Assembly (NCBI RefSeq): GCF_040869045.1 | Contig: NC_090324.1 | Coordinates: 51,303,346-51,367,345 of the forward strand | Direction of reading: 5' to 3' | Source: Eurosta solidaginis | Lineage: Eukaryota > Arthropoda > Insecta > Diptera > Tephritidae | Length of the DNA stretch: 64,000 nucleotides | Notes under the pieces: generated by a model | The model's input: the letters and a program-made list of their open reading frames with translations, nothing else | What the model was told of the DNA's origin: nothing | Database searches by the model: none | Made by a program: the position numbers and the translations under genes | Shown here: positions 43,982 through 54,071 of the stretch, in pieces | Layout of the letters: every line of letters starts with the position of its first letter | Numbering within the stretch: position 1 is the first letter of the stretch

Positions 43982-44700
43982 TTACACATTAGTTGGTGCT
44001 GGTGCATTAATAATGGCTCTAACTTTATTTGGATTTGGTTTCACTCCATTATCTGTTAAACATTGACCCAAATACTCGACCGACTTTTTTAAAAATTGAC
44101 TTTTTTCAATATTAATTTTAACATTGAATTCAGATAAACGACTACACACCGCGTAAACATTATCCGTGGCTTGTTGCAGATCCAAACCTCCAATAATTAT
44201 ATCGTCTTGAAATGCTATGACAAATGGCATGCCCTTTAATATTTGATCCATGACGGACTGAAATATCGATGCAGCACAATTAATACCAAATGTTAAACGC
44301 TTATATGCATATAAGCCATTTTGAATATTTACGACAAGAATATTTTTGGAATTATTGGACAATTTTAATTGTTGATATGCGCCTTTCAAATCGATAACAG
44401 AAAAAAATTTGCAATTTGCAAAATCGGCGAATATATCGTAAACTAAAGGTAATGGATAGTGGGAAAATTCTAGACACTTATTTAATGACGCTTTTCCATC
44501 GAGACAAATCCGTATTTCACCGTTCGATTTTGCAACAATCACTATAGGACTGGCCCATTGGCTATATTGAATAGGCTCTAATATTTCTTCTTTACATAAG
44601 AGATCAAGTTCTAAACTGATTTTATCACGTAATTTAAAAGGAATAGTGTACGCGGCATGAAAACCTGGTGTCTTATATTTTTTAAGACTAAATCTACTTC
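43982..44700 (-). pseudogene. Element E reverse transcriptase
   Basis: The frame shows IVAKSNGEIRICLDGKASLN, FSVIDLKGAYQQL (first Asp), RLTFGINCAASIFQ and AFQDDIIIGG, where the usual YxDD is FQDD, and SVEYLGQCLTDNGV. The N-terminal part continues in other frames up to about 44700. Confidence 0.88.
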
Positions 44701-44949
44701 CAAGTTTTTCATGACTTCATTCATTTTTTCATCAACAATGTTAGGAAATCTATTCCTAATATTTTCAAATATATCATTTTCTACAATTGATTTGATAACT
44801 ATTTTGCTTTCAAACCTACCACACCATCCATGGAATAATTTATCTAGTCATGGTCTGCCCATCAATGCTTTAAACCTTTTGCCTATGTCAACAACTGACA
44901 ACTTGAGCTTCACAGCAACGTCACGGTGAGTCACCTCAGCAATAAATGA

Positions 44950-45420
44950 TCCACATTCTATAATTTTTTGCTAATTTAATATTATAAAATTTTCCATTGA
45001 ACTCCTCTTTTGACATGACGGAAGTGCAAGCTCCACTATCTACTTCCATTTTTACCAGAATATTGTTGACTTTTACATCAATACAGCATGCTTCATTGAC
45101 ATCGTTGATATTATTGATGCTCTTTATCGACTCGAATGATGTACAAACTTTTGAAGTGCGACCCTTACTTCACTTGAAAAATTCCCAATTGACTGCAGGG
45201 CATTTCTTTTCGTCGTGTTGCGTTCCACACCGTTTACCGTTATTAAACTTTTGCGCTTGACTGTCATAAGACTTTTTTGATTTTTGTGTTTTCTTCTGAC
45301 TTTTGAGCTTACTATCTGACTTGACAGAAAAGCTTTTGTCTTTATTGGTGTTAGTGTCACTTTTAGACTATTGACTACATTCGAACGCATTTCGATTTGA
45401 CCTTTCTTTGTTAATTCCAA
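44950..45420 (-). pseudogene. Element E gag zinc knuckle and protease
   Basis: The minus strand at 45050-44998 reads VKMEVDSGACTSVMS, with the DSG protease active site. Upstream (45260-45170), a Cys/His stretch resembles a degraded zinc knuckle, and a Lys-rich linker precedes it (45124-45420). Frames shift several times. Confidence 0.7.
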
Positions 45421-45488
45421 TTGAAGGGCTTTTCACATGCTTTATCGAAATTTGAGGTTAGGTCATCCATAAGTTTTTGTTGGATTCT

Positions 45489-45932
45489 TTAACTTTTGAG
45501 ACCTCTAATTAGCTGATCTAATAACTCTTCATTCAAATGCTTTTGTTGTAAATAAGGAACTTCTTTAGCATATTCGGTTGTGATAAAATCACCAAACTCA
45601 CATTCCTGAGACAAAAACTTTAACCTCACAGTATAATCGGAAATGGTCTCACCTTCTTCTTGCATGGAGTTGTAAAATTTGTAACTTTCTGAACGCTTGT
45701 TTCTTTTAGGTTGATAATAGTCAGTCAAAACTTTCATCAATACTACATACTTTTTTTGACTTGGTAATTGAGGCGTTGTTAGTTTTTTACACAGTTCATA
45801 GACCTCTGCACCGCACATAGTGATGAACAATGGTGCTTTTAGTTGCTCTGAAGCCGAATTGCAGACAAAGGATTGGTCCATCCTGTCCTTATAGCCAGGA
45901 AAGTCCCCACAGGGAATGAATGGTTCTACCAT
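45489..45932 (-). pseudogene. Element E gag
   Basis: 147 codons with MVEPFIPCGDFPGYKDRMDQ at the start, LLTDYY-like VLTDYYQPKRNKRSESYKFYNSMQEEGETISDYTVRLKFLSQ and LLDQLIRGLKS. This matches the capsid-like gag pattern of mag/SURL elements (EGE-I..Y...L, ..F..GL). Gag packages the RNA in virus-like particles. Confidence 0.8.
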
Positions 45933-46199
45933 TCCAATAAAGTTATTCGAATTTTGATGTGACTACTACGATTATAGGTTATGTCACTGACACGTTCTTC
46001 TTTGCATTCGTCTGAAGACAATTGACTTGAACCTCCACTATTATCACACTCTTTGTTTAGTGATGATTGTTCACTTTTTTTCATGCCCAATCTTTGATCA
46101 AAAGTAAGCTATTTATTTGCGCAAAATGGTTTTTCCCTCGTCGCCATAAAATATACGAGACACGTGTTTTCAATTCAGCGATAATTGAAGTAAATTATT

Positions 46200-46313
46200 A
46201 ATTTTTTGAAAATGAAAAATTCGAAAAATTTAAAAAATTTACATTATAGCGAGTTCAAATGATGAAAATAAAAAAATTACGTTTGTATATGTTTATCTAC
46301 ATGAAAATTTAGA
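46200..46313. other. Short AT-rich junction
   Basis: Lies between the split LTR of element E and the second BEL-type fragment. Nothing recognised. Confidence 0.35.
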
Positions 46314-47300
46314 CTAAAGTATTAGGTAACGACTTTCGTTGTGCCCACTCCCTGCACGCTCCAGTTGTATTCGACGTGCTAGCTCTGCATCAATGAGCGT
46401 ATTCGGGGTGCACGAGTCAATTAGTGCCCGCACAAGATGGAGTCGACCGCCGGATTCAATTTTCACGATAGCTGTTGGAGCTACCGGCTCGAGGATGATC
46501 AAAATTGGCGCAGATGCTATCGAAGATAGTTTCCCGGCTCGAAAACCTTTCGGTGCGGCATGTTGGAGGGCGAGGAGGTGGCTCTCTTCTGAAGGCTTGG
46601 GCTGTTTCCGCGTATACGATTTTTGGGACGGTCGGAAAGTATTTAATGCCGAGCCGCCTTGTCGACAATCTTTCTGCGTAGCGGAAGGAGGAGTTACTGT
46701 ACTCCCCAAGCGTTTATGAACTGATGTGTGGGAGTCTCTATTCGTAAGGCTTCGTGGCATCAGCGATTGGCAAGGATTTAATGTCAAGTCGCAGCACCGC
46801 CTTTCGTGTTGGAGCAGCGGGCGGAAAGTATTTAATGCCACGCCACTGCCCTCCTTTGGAAGAGTACTCTCTTCCGCACTTTGCGCCAGTTCCTCTTCCT
46901 CTACCTGTTGAGCCCACGTCTTTGTTTGCTCTGTGAAGTGTATCGAGAGTGCGTCCTCGGAATTCTCGTCGTTTTCGTCGCGGCGACGTTAAAGCTCCGT
47001 TGACGTCGGCCGAGCGTTGGCGTCGGCCTCTATATGAATTGTGGTGTGATGCTTCTCACCACAATGATGGCAGCGTGCAGAACTTGGACAAATTTCCATG
47101 CGATGAAACGGGGAGAGGCAATTTGGGCAGTATTTGTGGATGAGTACCACCCGCAACCTCTCCTCGGGTGACTTCGCACGATACTGAGGGCATACCCATA
47201 TCCCATGGTTGTTGTTGCAGATGCCGCATGGTATCTGGAAGGAATGTGAACTATGTTCTGACTTTCTGCGAGATGCGACAAAACATGATATTCTGTAATG
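46314..47300 (-). pseudogene. Second BEL/Pao-like gag-protease fragment
   Basis: The minus strand at 47130-47030 encodes a double zinc knuckle (KYCPNCLSPFHRMEICP then CHHCGEKHHTTIH). Further on, 46314-46841 ends in LVRALIDSCTPNTLIDAELARRIQL, a DUF1758-type protease in which the catalytic D-S-G reads D-S-C. Between them, cggaaagtatttaatgcc is repeated (46633-46650 and 46813-46830). No RT follows, so this is an isolated piece lying downstream of the main BEL element. Whether it belongs to the same insertion is unclear. Confidence 0.65.
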
Positions 47301-47389
47301 AAAAGAATGTGTTTTAGTGAAAAGGTAATGAAAATGGAAAATGGAGGCGATGGGTGGGTGATGAGTGACGAGGCGTTTAGTGTCCTTGA
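47301..47389. other. Spacer between the two BEL pieces
   Basis: Purine-rich non-coding sequence. Here the 3' LTR of the main BEL would be expected but I cannot recognise it. Confidence 0.35.
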
Positions 47390-47584
47390 TTAATCAGTGG
47401 ATTCACTCGATGGTAGTTGGACAAGTTTGACGATTGGTCGTGTCACTAGTCCTTTCTCTGTTCGAAATTTTACTACTCGAACGCGGTTGTCGGACCCACG
47501 ATGAACATCGACGACTCGCCCGAGTCGCCATTCTTTTGGTGGCAGATTATCCTCACGTGTCACGATGAGATCATCCGCCTTCAT
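47390..47584 (-). pseudogene. Element F integrase C-terminal (DUF5641-like) domain
   Basis: DLIVTREDNLPPKEWRLGRVVDVHRGSDNRVRVVKFRTEKG, then RPIVKLVQLP, is the standard BEL integrase tail. It is one frame off from the core, with a 14-base overlap, so a single indel near 47580 separates them. Confidence 0.9.
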
Positions 47585-48413
47585 GTCGCTTCCACTTAGT
47601 CCTCTTCTGCAACTCCGTAAAGTATTCGGTCTTCCATCGTTGACAGAATGAATGATGCAATGCCTTCATTTGTTCCCATCGGTTGATCACTGATACTGGA
47701 TTATCGCTAATCTGAGTCTCCGGCGGAGACAAGAGAGGAGTGCCTATAAGAAAGTGTCCAGGAGTCAGTGGTTCTAAAATCGAGAGGTCACTTGAAGCGG
47801 GACTAAGGGGTCTTGAGTTTAGATAGGCCTCAATTCTACATAAAAGAGTGGAAAACTCCTCAAATGTATACTTAAACCCAGATGCCATTTTTCGAAAATG
47901 GGTTTTAAAACTTTTCACCCCAGCCTCCCACAAGCCTCCCATGTGAGGAGCTGATGCAGGTATGAAATACCAAGAAACCTCTTGATAAAAATACTTAGAA
48001 AGTAATGCAGTACGAGTGTCAGACAGAAAAGCCTTGAAGTCCGCTTTTAAGGCCCTAGATGCTCCAGCGAAGTTTGTTCCGTTGTCTGAATGTATATTTT
48101 TGGGACATCGTCGGCGCGATATAAACCTAGAAAAGGCCGCCAGAAAGGTAGGTGTACTGAGATCATTTGTTGGTTCCAGATGAATTGCCTTTGTTGCGAA
48201 ACAGACGAAGAGACAGACGTACCCCTTGGTGATAACACAAGCTCGACCTCTATAATTTTTAATATCGAATGGGCCTGCAAAATCAACACCAGTATTTGTG
48301 AATGCTCTTGTAAAAGTAGTGCGTTCTGTGGGAAGTGAAGCCATGATTTGGGATTGGGTATACTTTTTGTGAATAGTGCACACCTTGCAATTATGAATGA
48401 CAGACTGTATCAT
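47571..48413 (-). pseudogene. Element F integrase core
   Basis: The frame includes NCKVCTIHKK (end of zinc finger), TNTGVDFAGPF (first Asp), IHSDNGTNFAGA (second Asp), PHMGGLWEAGVKSFK (Glu) and EAYLNSRPLSP, LEPLTPGHFLIGTPL. The DDE triad is complete. The zinc finger N-terminal half lies in another frame between 48438 and 48413. Confidence 0.92.
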
Positions 48414-48437
48414 AACTTTGATCCGGGGAATCCATTA

Positions 48438-49484
48438 CTATGCTCGAACTATTCGCAACATTAACTGGTTTTCTCTATGAAGCGATATTTCATGTATAAA
48501 CTTAACCAACAAGAGAGAGTAATGGCAATTGTAAGGCAGAAAAATTTGATGCTTTTCTTTATAGCTGATGTCTTTTGATGCTCCGATACGGCCTTCGATT
48601 CTTATAACTCCGCTTGGGTCGATAATAGGAGTTAACGCTATGAGTTCGCTTTTCGCACTTAACGGAAGTCCAGTCCTCAAATTTGAAAACTCTACCGAAA
48701 AATGTTGTTGCTGGCAGAGGGTAATAAGCCGCTGTGAAGAAGAGAGTGAGATTGAAACAGAAGTAGGTTGGCAGTTGGATTTTTGAATAGGGTGGGTCCT
48801 TTGGACGAATCGAAATACGTACGATAGCACTCGTAGAGCCCTTGGAAGTGAGGAGAAGCGTTGGAGAATGTCCGACATCTCAACTACTTTGGTTGCGTGG
48901 AAGACCACGTGCTTTTCTTCTTCGACCGTTTGAAAGACCGACTCTTGTTTTGGCCACTCTGACTTGCTTTCTTGAAGCCAAGAAGGACCCTGCCACCACA
49001 AGGAGTTTTCAATTAAGTTCTGCGCTGTCACTCCACGGCTAGCTAAATCGGCAGGGTTTGACGCTGAATCGACGTGATACCAATGGTGTTGTCCAACCTT
49101 GTCGATCATTTTGGTAACCCTGTGGGACACGAAGGTTGACAAAGAGCATGGTGGCTTTCTAAGCCACACTAGCACTATAGTGGAGTCAGTGCACAGATAA
49201 ACCTGCAGTGATCGAAGATCCAGGTTCATGAATACAGCGTCCATCAAGTCAGCCAGCAATACCGCTCCATACAATTCGAGACGAGGAAGGGAGATCGTTT
49301 TCACCGGCGCTACTCTTGTTAATGATAACAGAAGATTTACATGGGCGGCACTGCCTTCTTCTACGCGCATATAAATGGCTGCTGCGTATGCCTTTTCGGA
49401 GGCGTCGCAAAATCCGTGGAGTTCCATTTTGCACTGTGGAGAAAACCTAACCCATCGTGGAATCCGAATGTTTTTAATAGCCAC
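48438..49484 (-). pseudogene. Element F RNase H and RH-IN linker
   Basis: [61 protein letters not shown] and [17 protein letters not shown] supply the D, E, D, D active-site set, all kept. The linker to integrase (through [23 protein letters not shown]) is intact. Confidence 0.92.
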
Positions 49485-50713
49485 CGGTCTAATGTGCTTG
49501 AAGACACTTCTTCATCCCAACATGTTCCCTCTAACCAAACATTTTGCATCATAATTTTAGCTACTGTGATTATTGGAGCAAGCCACCCGAGATGATCAAA
49601 AAGTTTCGCGATTGCTGAGGAAATCTTAGGTTTAGTTACTTCTTGACCTTGATCGAATTCTTTCGTAGTGAAGTAGAAATTATCCGACATGCATTCCATC
49701 GAATGCCGAGGGCTTTAACGCTGCTTGCGTCCTCGAAGTCTAAGAAGTCTTGGGTAAGCAGATGAGCTGCAGGAATATCGCTCAAGACTTGCCTACAGTT
49801 GGCGGCCCACTTTCTAAGAGAAAGCCTGCTGAATATAAGGAGCCAGAAATTTCATCACACACTGGATTCCAAGTCGTGCCCACCTGCAAGTACGTCGTCG
49901 ACGTCGCGTTAAAATAGTGGCGGCGACTGGATGTGAATCTTGAACGTCGTCTGCCAATTGAAGCAATGTTCTTATTGCTAGGTACGGAGAACAGTTTACC
50001 CCGAAAGTTACCGTATTCAATTGAAGGATGGGTTCGGCCGTAGACTCACGGAAGAGAATTCATTGAAATTTCCTCTGATGAGGATGGACAAATATTTGGC
50101 GATACATCTTATCGATGTCGCTACTAAAAACGAATTTGAACAGTCTCCATCTAAGAATTAAGATCGTAAGATCGCTTTGTAGGATGGGACCAGGAAGTAG
50201 AGCATCGTTTAAACTCACGCCGTTATCTGATGGACACGAAGCGTTAAACACACTCTCACCTTCGTAGAAGTGCTTTCTGGCTTACTCACCGCATGATGGG
50301 GTAAGTAGTAGGATTCGGATGGATTCTCGGACAGGCTTGGTCGGATTTCAGACATATGACCTAACTGGCCATATTCCTTCAGCACTCTTGTATACTCCTC
50401 TCGTAAGGAGGGGTTTTTTGTTAGCCCAACGAAAATATTGCCAAAAGGCAGTTTTTCGTGAACACCTTAATGAAATATCTACTGGAAAATTCTTTCGAAA
50501 TGGTAGGAAGACAGTATATCTCCCGGTATCCGTTCGCGTTGTAGTGGCCTTGAAAATCTCCTCGCAGTATTCCTCGTTGTCGGTCCGGGTCGCGTTTCTT
50601 GGGACATCTTCCAACTCCCAAAACGCTGCGATTTTTCGATCCAGAGCGAGTTCATTGTAGAAGGAGAGACAGGATGTCGCCTCCTTGGTTGCATTCGTCC
50701 CGTAAGGATCCAT
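49361..50713 (-). pseudogene. Element F reverse transcriptase, fragmented
   Basis: From high to low coordinates: KIAAFWELEDVP and GRYTVFLPF (50650-50510), SLNDALLPGP and FSSDIDKMYRQIFVHP (50230-50060, first Asp), LNTVTFGVNCSPYLAIRTLLQL (50020-49950), a VDD box at about 49900-49880 in another frame, where the preceding aromatic residue reads Asp, and KLFDHLGWLAPIITVAKIMMQ (49600-49550). At least four frame changes. Confidence 0.85.
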
Positions 50714-51120
50714 CCGAATACCGTTTCCTGGGATAGAATATGACTTGTTGAGTCCTTTCGAATACCCTCCAGAATGACTTGCGGATACACATCACCTCCA
50801 AAAACCAAGTCAACCTGTTCATTAAAAAAGAATCGGCTGTCTGCTAGTGTTATTCCTGGGAATTTTTGTTGAATGTTAGGGTCGATATCGCAGGTTAGAA
50901 AATTGCCCGTTAATTGAGGTAATACTAAGGCCGTGGTATTTAGGATACCGTCGCGTCTACCGGTGAACCTATCTGAATATGACATGCTAGGCTGGAATGA
51001 GCTGATACCGTATTGTTATACCCGATACCTTAGCGTTCACCTTTTGGGCAGGAAGTCCTATACGTCGGCGAAGCCGATCAGTAATGATTGAACACTCGGA
51101 GCCGGAGTCTATTAACGCTC
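50479..51120 (-). pseudogene. Element F protease (DUF1758-like)
   Basis: The minus strand at 51115-51060 reads ARALIDSGSECSIIT, with the D-S-G active site. After a stop near 51000, 50985-50479 continues with ITLADSRFFFNEQVDLVFGGDVYPQVIL and SQETVFGWILTG, the conserved C-terminal half of BEL proteases. Confidence 0.85.
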
Positions 51121-51886
51121 GGGCGGGGCATACGGTATCCCTATATTGTAGGTTAATTTGAGCGGCTCCCAGTAGTACACCTTTATGTGTGTTCGAAAAA
51201 CACGAAAGAACGTGACTCGGGGAGTCACTGTTGGTCTGAATACCACTAGACTCAGAAGTGTCTTGTCGCTTGGAAGTAGTTCCAGTACCACCTGGTTTGA
51301 ACTCGAAGAGCCCTTCTTAGAGGAAGAAGCCTGAACTGGATTCAAATGAAATAATGAATGGTGTCTTGATTTGCAGGTTGAAAAATTGTCGTTATGAAAT
51401 TTTGAGGGCTGAGACTTGGTCGGCTGTGAACTTCGCAAGTCAGAAAGGGTTTTTAAGTTCTGGAACCGACTTGTAAGAAACTTGTCCATATCACTCCATT
51501 TTGGTATTTCGGTTTTACTTTGAACCGACTGCTCCCATAATGAAAGCGTAACTTCAGGGAGCTTCGTGGAGCAAAGGTACGTGATTATCGGATCCCAACT
51601 TGAAATATCAATTTTATGAATCTGGAGTGCCGAAATGTAATTGTTTATTCCCCGCTGAAGCTGTTTGATTGCACTTCCAGATTCATTTCCTACGGGGGCG
51701 AGGTTGAAGAGGATCTTCAATTGGCTATTCACGACGATGCGTTTATTTTCGTATCGATCGATAAGATTTTTCCACGCGGTTTCGAAGCCTTCATTTGTAA
51801 TGGGACATTTGCTTACGATTTCAGTTGCTTCGCCCTGAGTTTTCTTTACTAAGTGGCACAACTTTTCCACAGCGGCGAACCCTTTA
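51112..51886 (-). pseudogene. Element F gag, C-terminal part
   Basis: KLCHLVKKTQGEATEIVSKCPITNEGFETAWKNLIDRYENKR begins right at the Helitron edge and follows the DUF1759 gag pattern. Further on comes TLSLWEQSVQSKTEIPKWSDMDKFL. The zinc knuckle region (CKSRHHSLF) is degraded. The first few codons of the apparent frame (to 51912) are Helitron sequence. Confidence 0.88.
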
Positions 51887-52019
51887 TCTAATATATAAAA
51901 TTCTCCTGTCACGGCTTTAGAGGCTTAACTCCTTCGAAACGGCTGAACCGATTCTCATGAAATTTTGTGAGCATATTGGGTAGGTCTGAGAATCGGCCAA
52001 CTTCTACCTTTTTTTTCGC

Positions 52020-53120
52020 TACGTGCCTCGGGTCTTGAGATCAAAACGTGGACCCGTGTACCCCTAGAATGTGTTTATACAATATGGATATCAAATGAAA
52101 GCTGTTGCTGAGTGCTATAGTACAGGATAGTTTTCATACCCCTGTGTGACTATGGTCTCGAGATATAGGCCAAAACGTGGACCCGGGTACCCTTAGAATG
52201 TGTTTATACAATATGGATATCAAATGAAAGCTGTTGATGAGTGCTATAGTACAGGATAATCTTCATACAACTGGGAGGCTAGGGTCTCGAGATATAGCCC
52301 AAAACGTGGACCCGGGTACCCCTAGAATGTGTTTATACAATATGGATATCAAATGAAAGCTGTTGATGAGTGCTATAGTACAGGATAATCTTCATACAAC
52401 TGGGAGGCTAGGGTCTCGGGATATAGCCCAAAAAGTGGACCCGGATACACCTAGAATGTGTTTTTGCATTATGGGTATCAAATTGAAGCTGTTGATGTAT
52501 GCTTTAGTACAGAGTAAGTTTACACCGCTGGCTGACTACGGTCTCGAGATATAGGCCAAAACATGGACCGGGATACATCTAGTATGTGGTTTTATATTAA
52601 AATAAATAAATATGAGGCGCTATATCCTCCGAAGAGATCTAAGGCCGAGCTTCTCTTCCAATTTGCGTCGTGCTCCTCTTGATTTTCCTACAAATTGTTC
52701 GGACGGAACATACATGTTTTATGATGACTCCGAACGGCATTTGCAAGGCAGATGAGTTTTCACTGAGAGCTTTTCATGGAAGAAATACACCCGGAGCGCT
52801 TGCCAAACACTGCCGAAGGGCGACCCCGCTTAAAAAAATTTTCTTCTAATTTAAAAAGCTTATTTTTAAAATTTGATGGTTCCTTGCCCGGGGTGCGAAC
52901 CCAGGGCATACGGTGTGGTAGGCGGAGCACGCTACCTTCACGGTTGTCGCCGTGTTTTTATATTATGGGTATCAAATTGAAGCTGTTGATATGTTCTATA
53001 ATACAGAGTAAGTTTTACACCGCTGAGTGACTAGGGTCTCGAGATATAGGCCAAAACGTGGACCCGGATATCCCTAGAATGTGTGTGTATTATGGATATC
53101 AAATGAAAGCTGTTGCTGAG
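52020..53120 (+). repeat. ~118-bp tandem units in Helitron G
   Basis: The unit gtctcgagatataggccaaaac, gtggacccgggtacccctagaatgtg, tatggatatcaaatgaaagctgttg and agtgctatagtacaggata repeats about six times (unit starts near 52035, 52152, 52270, 52389, 52540 and 53035). The SINE interrupts the fifth. Arrays of this kind are common inside insect Helitrons. Confidence 0.85.
52600..52955 (-). mobile_element. tRNA-derived SINE, copy 2, inside Helitron G
   Basis: Inverted relative to 38364-38733. Flanked by the 10-bp target duplication ttttatatta (52590-52599 and 52956-52965). B-box (plus strand ggggtgcgaaccc), A-box and the body motifs are all present, and both copies share most positions. Confidence 0.9.
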
Positions 53121-53324
53121 AGCTCTAAAGTTCATTGTGATATTCGGATTAGTCGCATAAACCTGACAAAACTGATAAATATGCATGCGAAGCCGAAATA
53201 AACACAACAATTAATAATATCCACATACCTATTTACATACTATTTGATTTGCCTGAAATTTCGTATATATATTTGCCTATATTAGTATTTACGATGCTTT
53301 TTTCCGGGAAGTATACCACAGACG

Positions 53325-53420
53325 GACTGGAACTGGGATTAGGACTAGGACTGGGACTGAGACTGAGACTCGGAGTGGGACTGGGACTGAGACTCGGAAT
53401 AGGACAGGAACAAAATTCAT
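53325..53420 (+). repeat. GGACTG-type microsatellite in Helitron G
   Basis: Run of ggactgg/ggactgagactg hexamer-like units near the 3' end of the Helitron. It gives a false ORF rich in Gly, Leu and Arg. Confidence 0.85.
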
Positions 53421-53656
53421 ACCACCCTCTGGGACTGGCAATAAGAGATGAAGAAGGAGGAGAAAAGAGAGAAGGAGACTGAGAAAGAGATAGAATGAGA
53501 CGAGGAAGGAGATGAAGCGAAAAAGACGGAGGGAGCAGTGAATAAAAAGATTATTAAAAAGTGTGGAGAGTAGGGCAGAGTTAGACGGAAAAAGCTTATT
53601 AAAATGTATGCCGATAGGCCAAATTTTGGCAGAACAACGTCTGCCGGGTCTGCTAG

Positions 53657-54071
53657 TTATTTATGTAAATGGCCGTGAACATGTCGCGAAATGTTGGCCA
53701 TAAAAAGTAGTCCCCCTTAAAAACTTCGGTATCACAAGGCGGAAGCCTAATATTGTGATCCTTAGCCTAGGCATCACTGGGCCTTTTGGAACTTTATCCT
53801 TTTTAGCATACATGTCACCTATTAACTCCATGCATTTCATAGAGGTTGTGTATGCTAGCTTATATCTTTTCTTGGCTGCATTACTGTCTTTGCTCGATGA
53901 CGCAGCTTCTGATCCCTGAAACTCATTGTATTTTTTTTTTTTTTTTTTTCCCCAAAGCTCTTTAACTTCCTCCTTTTGGGAGTCGAGCACGGATTAATTC
54001 GGGTTTTCGAATTCACGAAAGTACGACTCGAGATCTATCAAAGCCTCAACCAATTGATTGAAACTTGCCAT
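53657..54071 (-). pseudogene. Element F gag, N-terminal part
   Basis: The ATG at 54071 starts MASFNQLVEALIDLESYF. A TAA near 53992-53994 interrupts. 53661-53990 continues with LDSQKEEVKELW, a 20-base poly-T/Lys run (53929-53949) and AKKRYKLAYTTSMKCMELIGDMY. Gag coding is cut at 53657 by the Helitron and picks up again at 51886. Confidence 0.8.

Larger units (their letters stand above)
41822..46195 (-). mobile_element. mag-type Ty3/gypsy element E inserted in element D
   Basis: On the minus strand it has a primer-site-like tggcgacg directly after the 5' LTR end (about 46149), gag (45932-45489), zinc knuckle, protease, RT with FQDD, RNase H and integrase, then a polypurine tract and a 118-bp 3' LTR (41822-41937). 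The 5' LTR is split: its last about 45 bp are at 46150-46195 and its first about 60 bp at 56800-56859. Gag type and RT box suggest the mag clade. Confidence 0.82.
51887..53656 (+). mobile_element. Non-autonomous Helitron G, end to end, inside BEL gag
   Basis: It starts TCTAATATATAAAATTCTCC with A at 51886 and ends in CTAG (53653-53656) with T at 53657: the A|T insertion rule and TC...CTAG ends of Helitrons. Eleven bases before the CTAG is a perfect 6-bp hairpin (ggcaga-acaacg-tctgcc, 53629-53646). Removing it rejoins BEL gag in frame with no target duplication. Inside are tandem 118-bp units, a SINE and a GGACTG microsatellite, and no Rep or helicase, so it needed enzymes from elsewhere. Confidence 0.95.
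47390..54071 (-). mobile_element. BEL/Pao retrotransposon F, broken, with a Helitron in gag
   Basis: Minus-strand order: gag start 54071, Helitron 53656-51887, rest of gag to 51112, protease about 51120-50700, RT 50700-49400, RNase H 49484-48700, integrase 48413-47571 and C-terminal domain 47584-47390. This gag-PR-RT-RH-IN order and the domain types (DUF1759, DUF1758, DUF5641) identify BEL/Pao. LTRs were not recognised. The block 46195-56800 that contains it splits the 5' LTR of element E. Confidence 0.88.

Noticed and set aside
53249..53482. Gly-Leu-Arg-rich open frame
   Set aside because: It is translation of the GGACTG microsatellite inside Helitron G.
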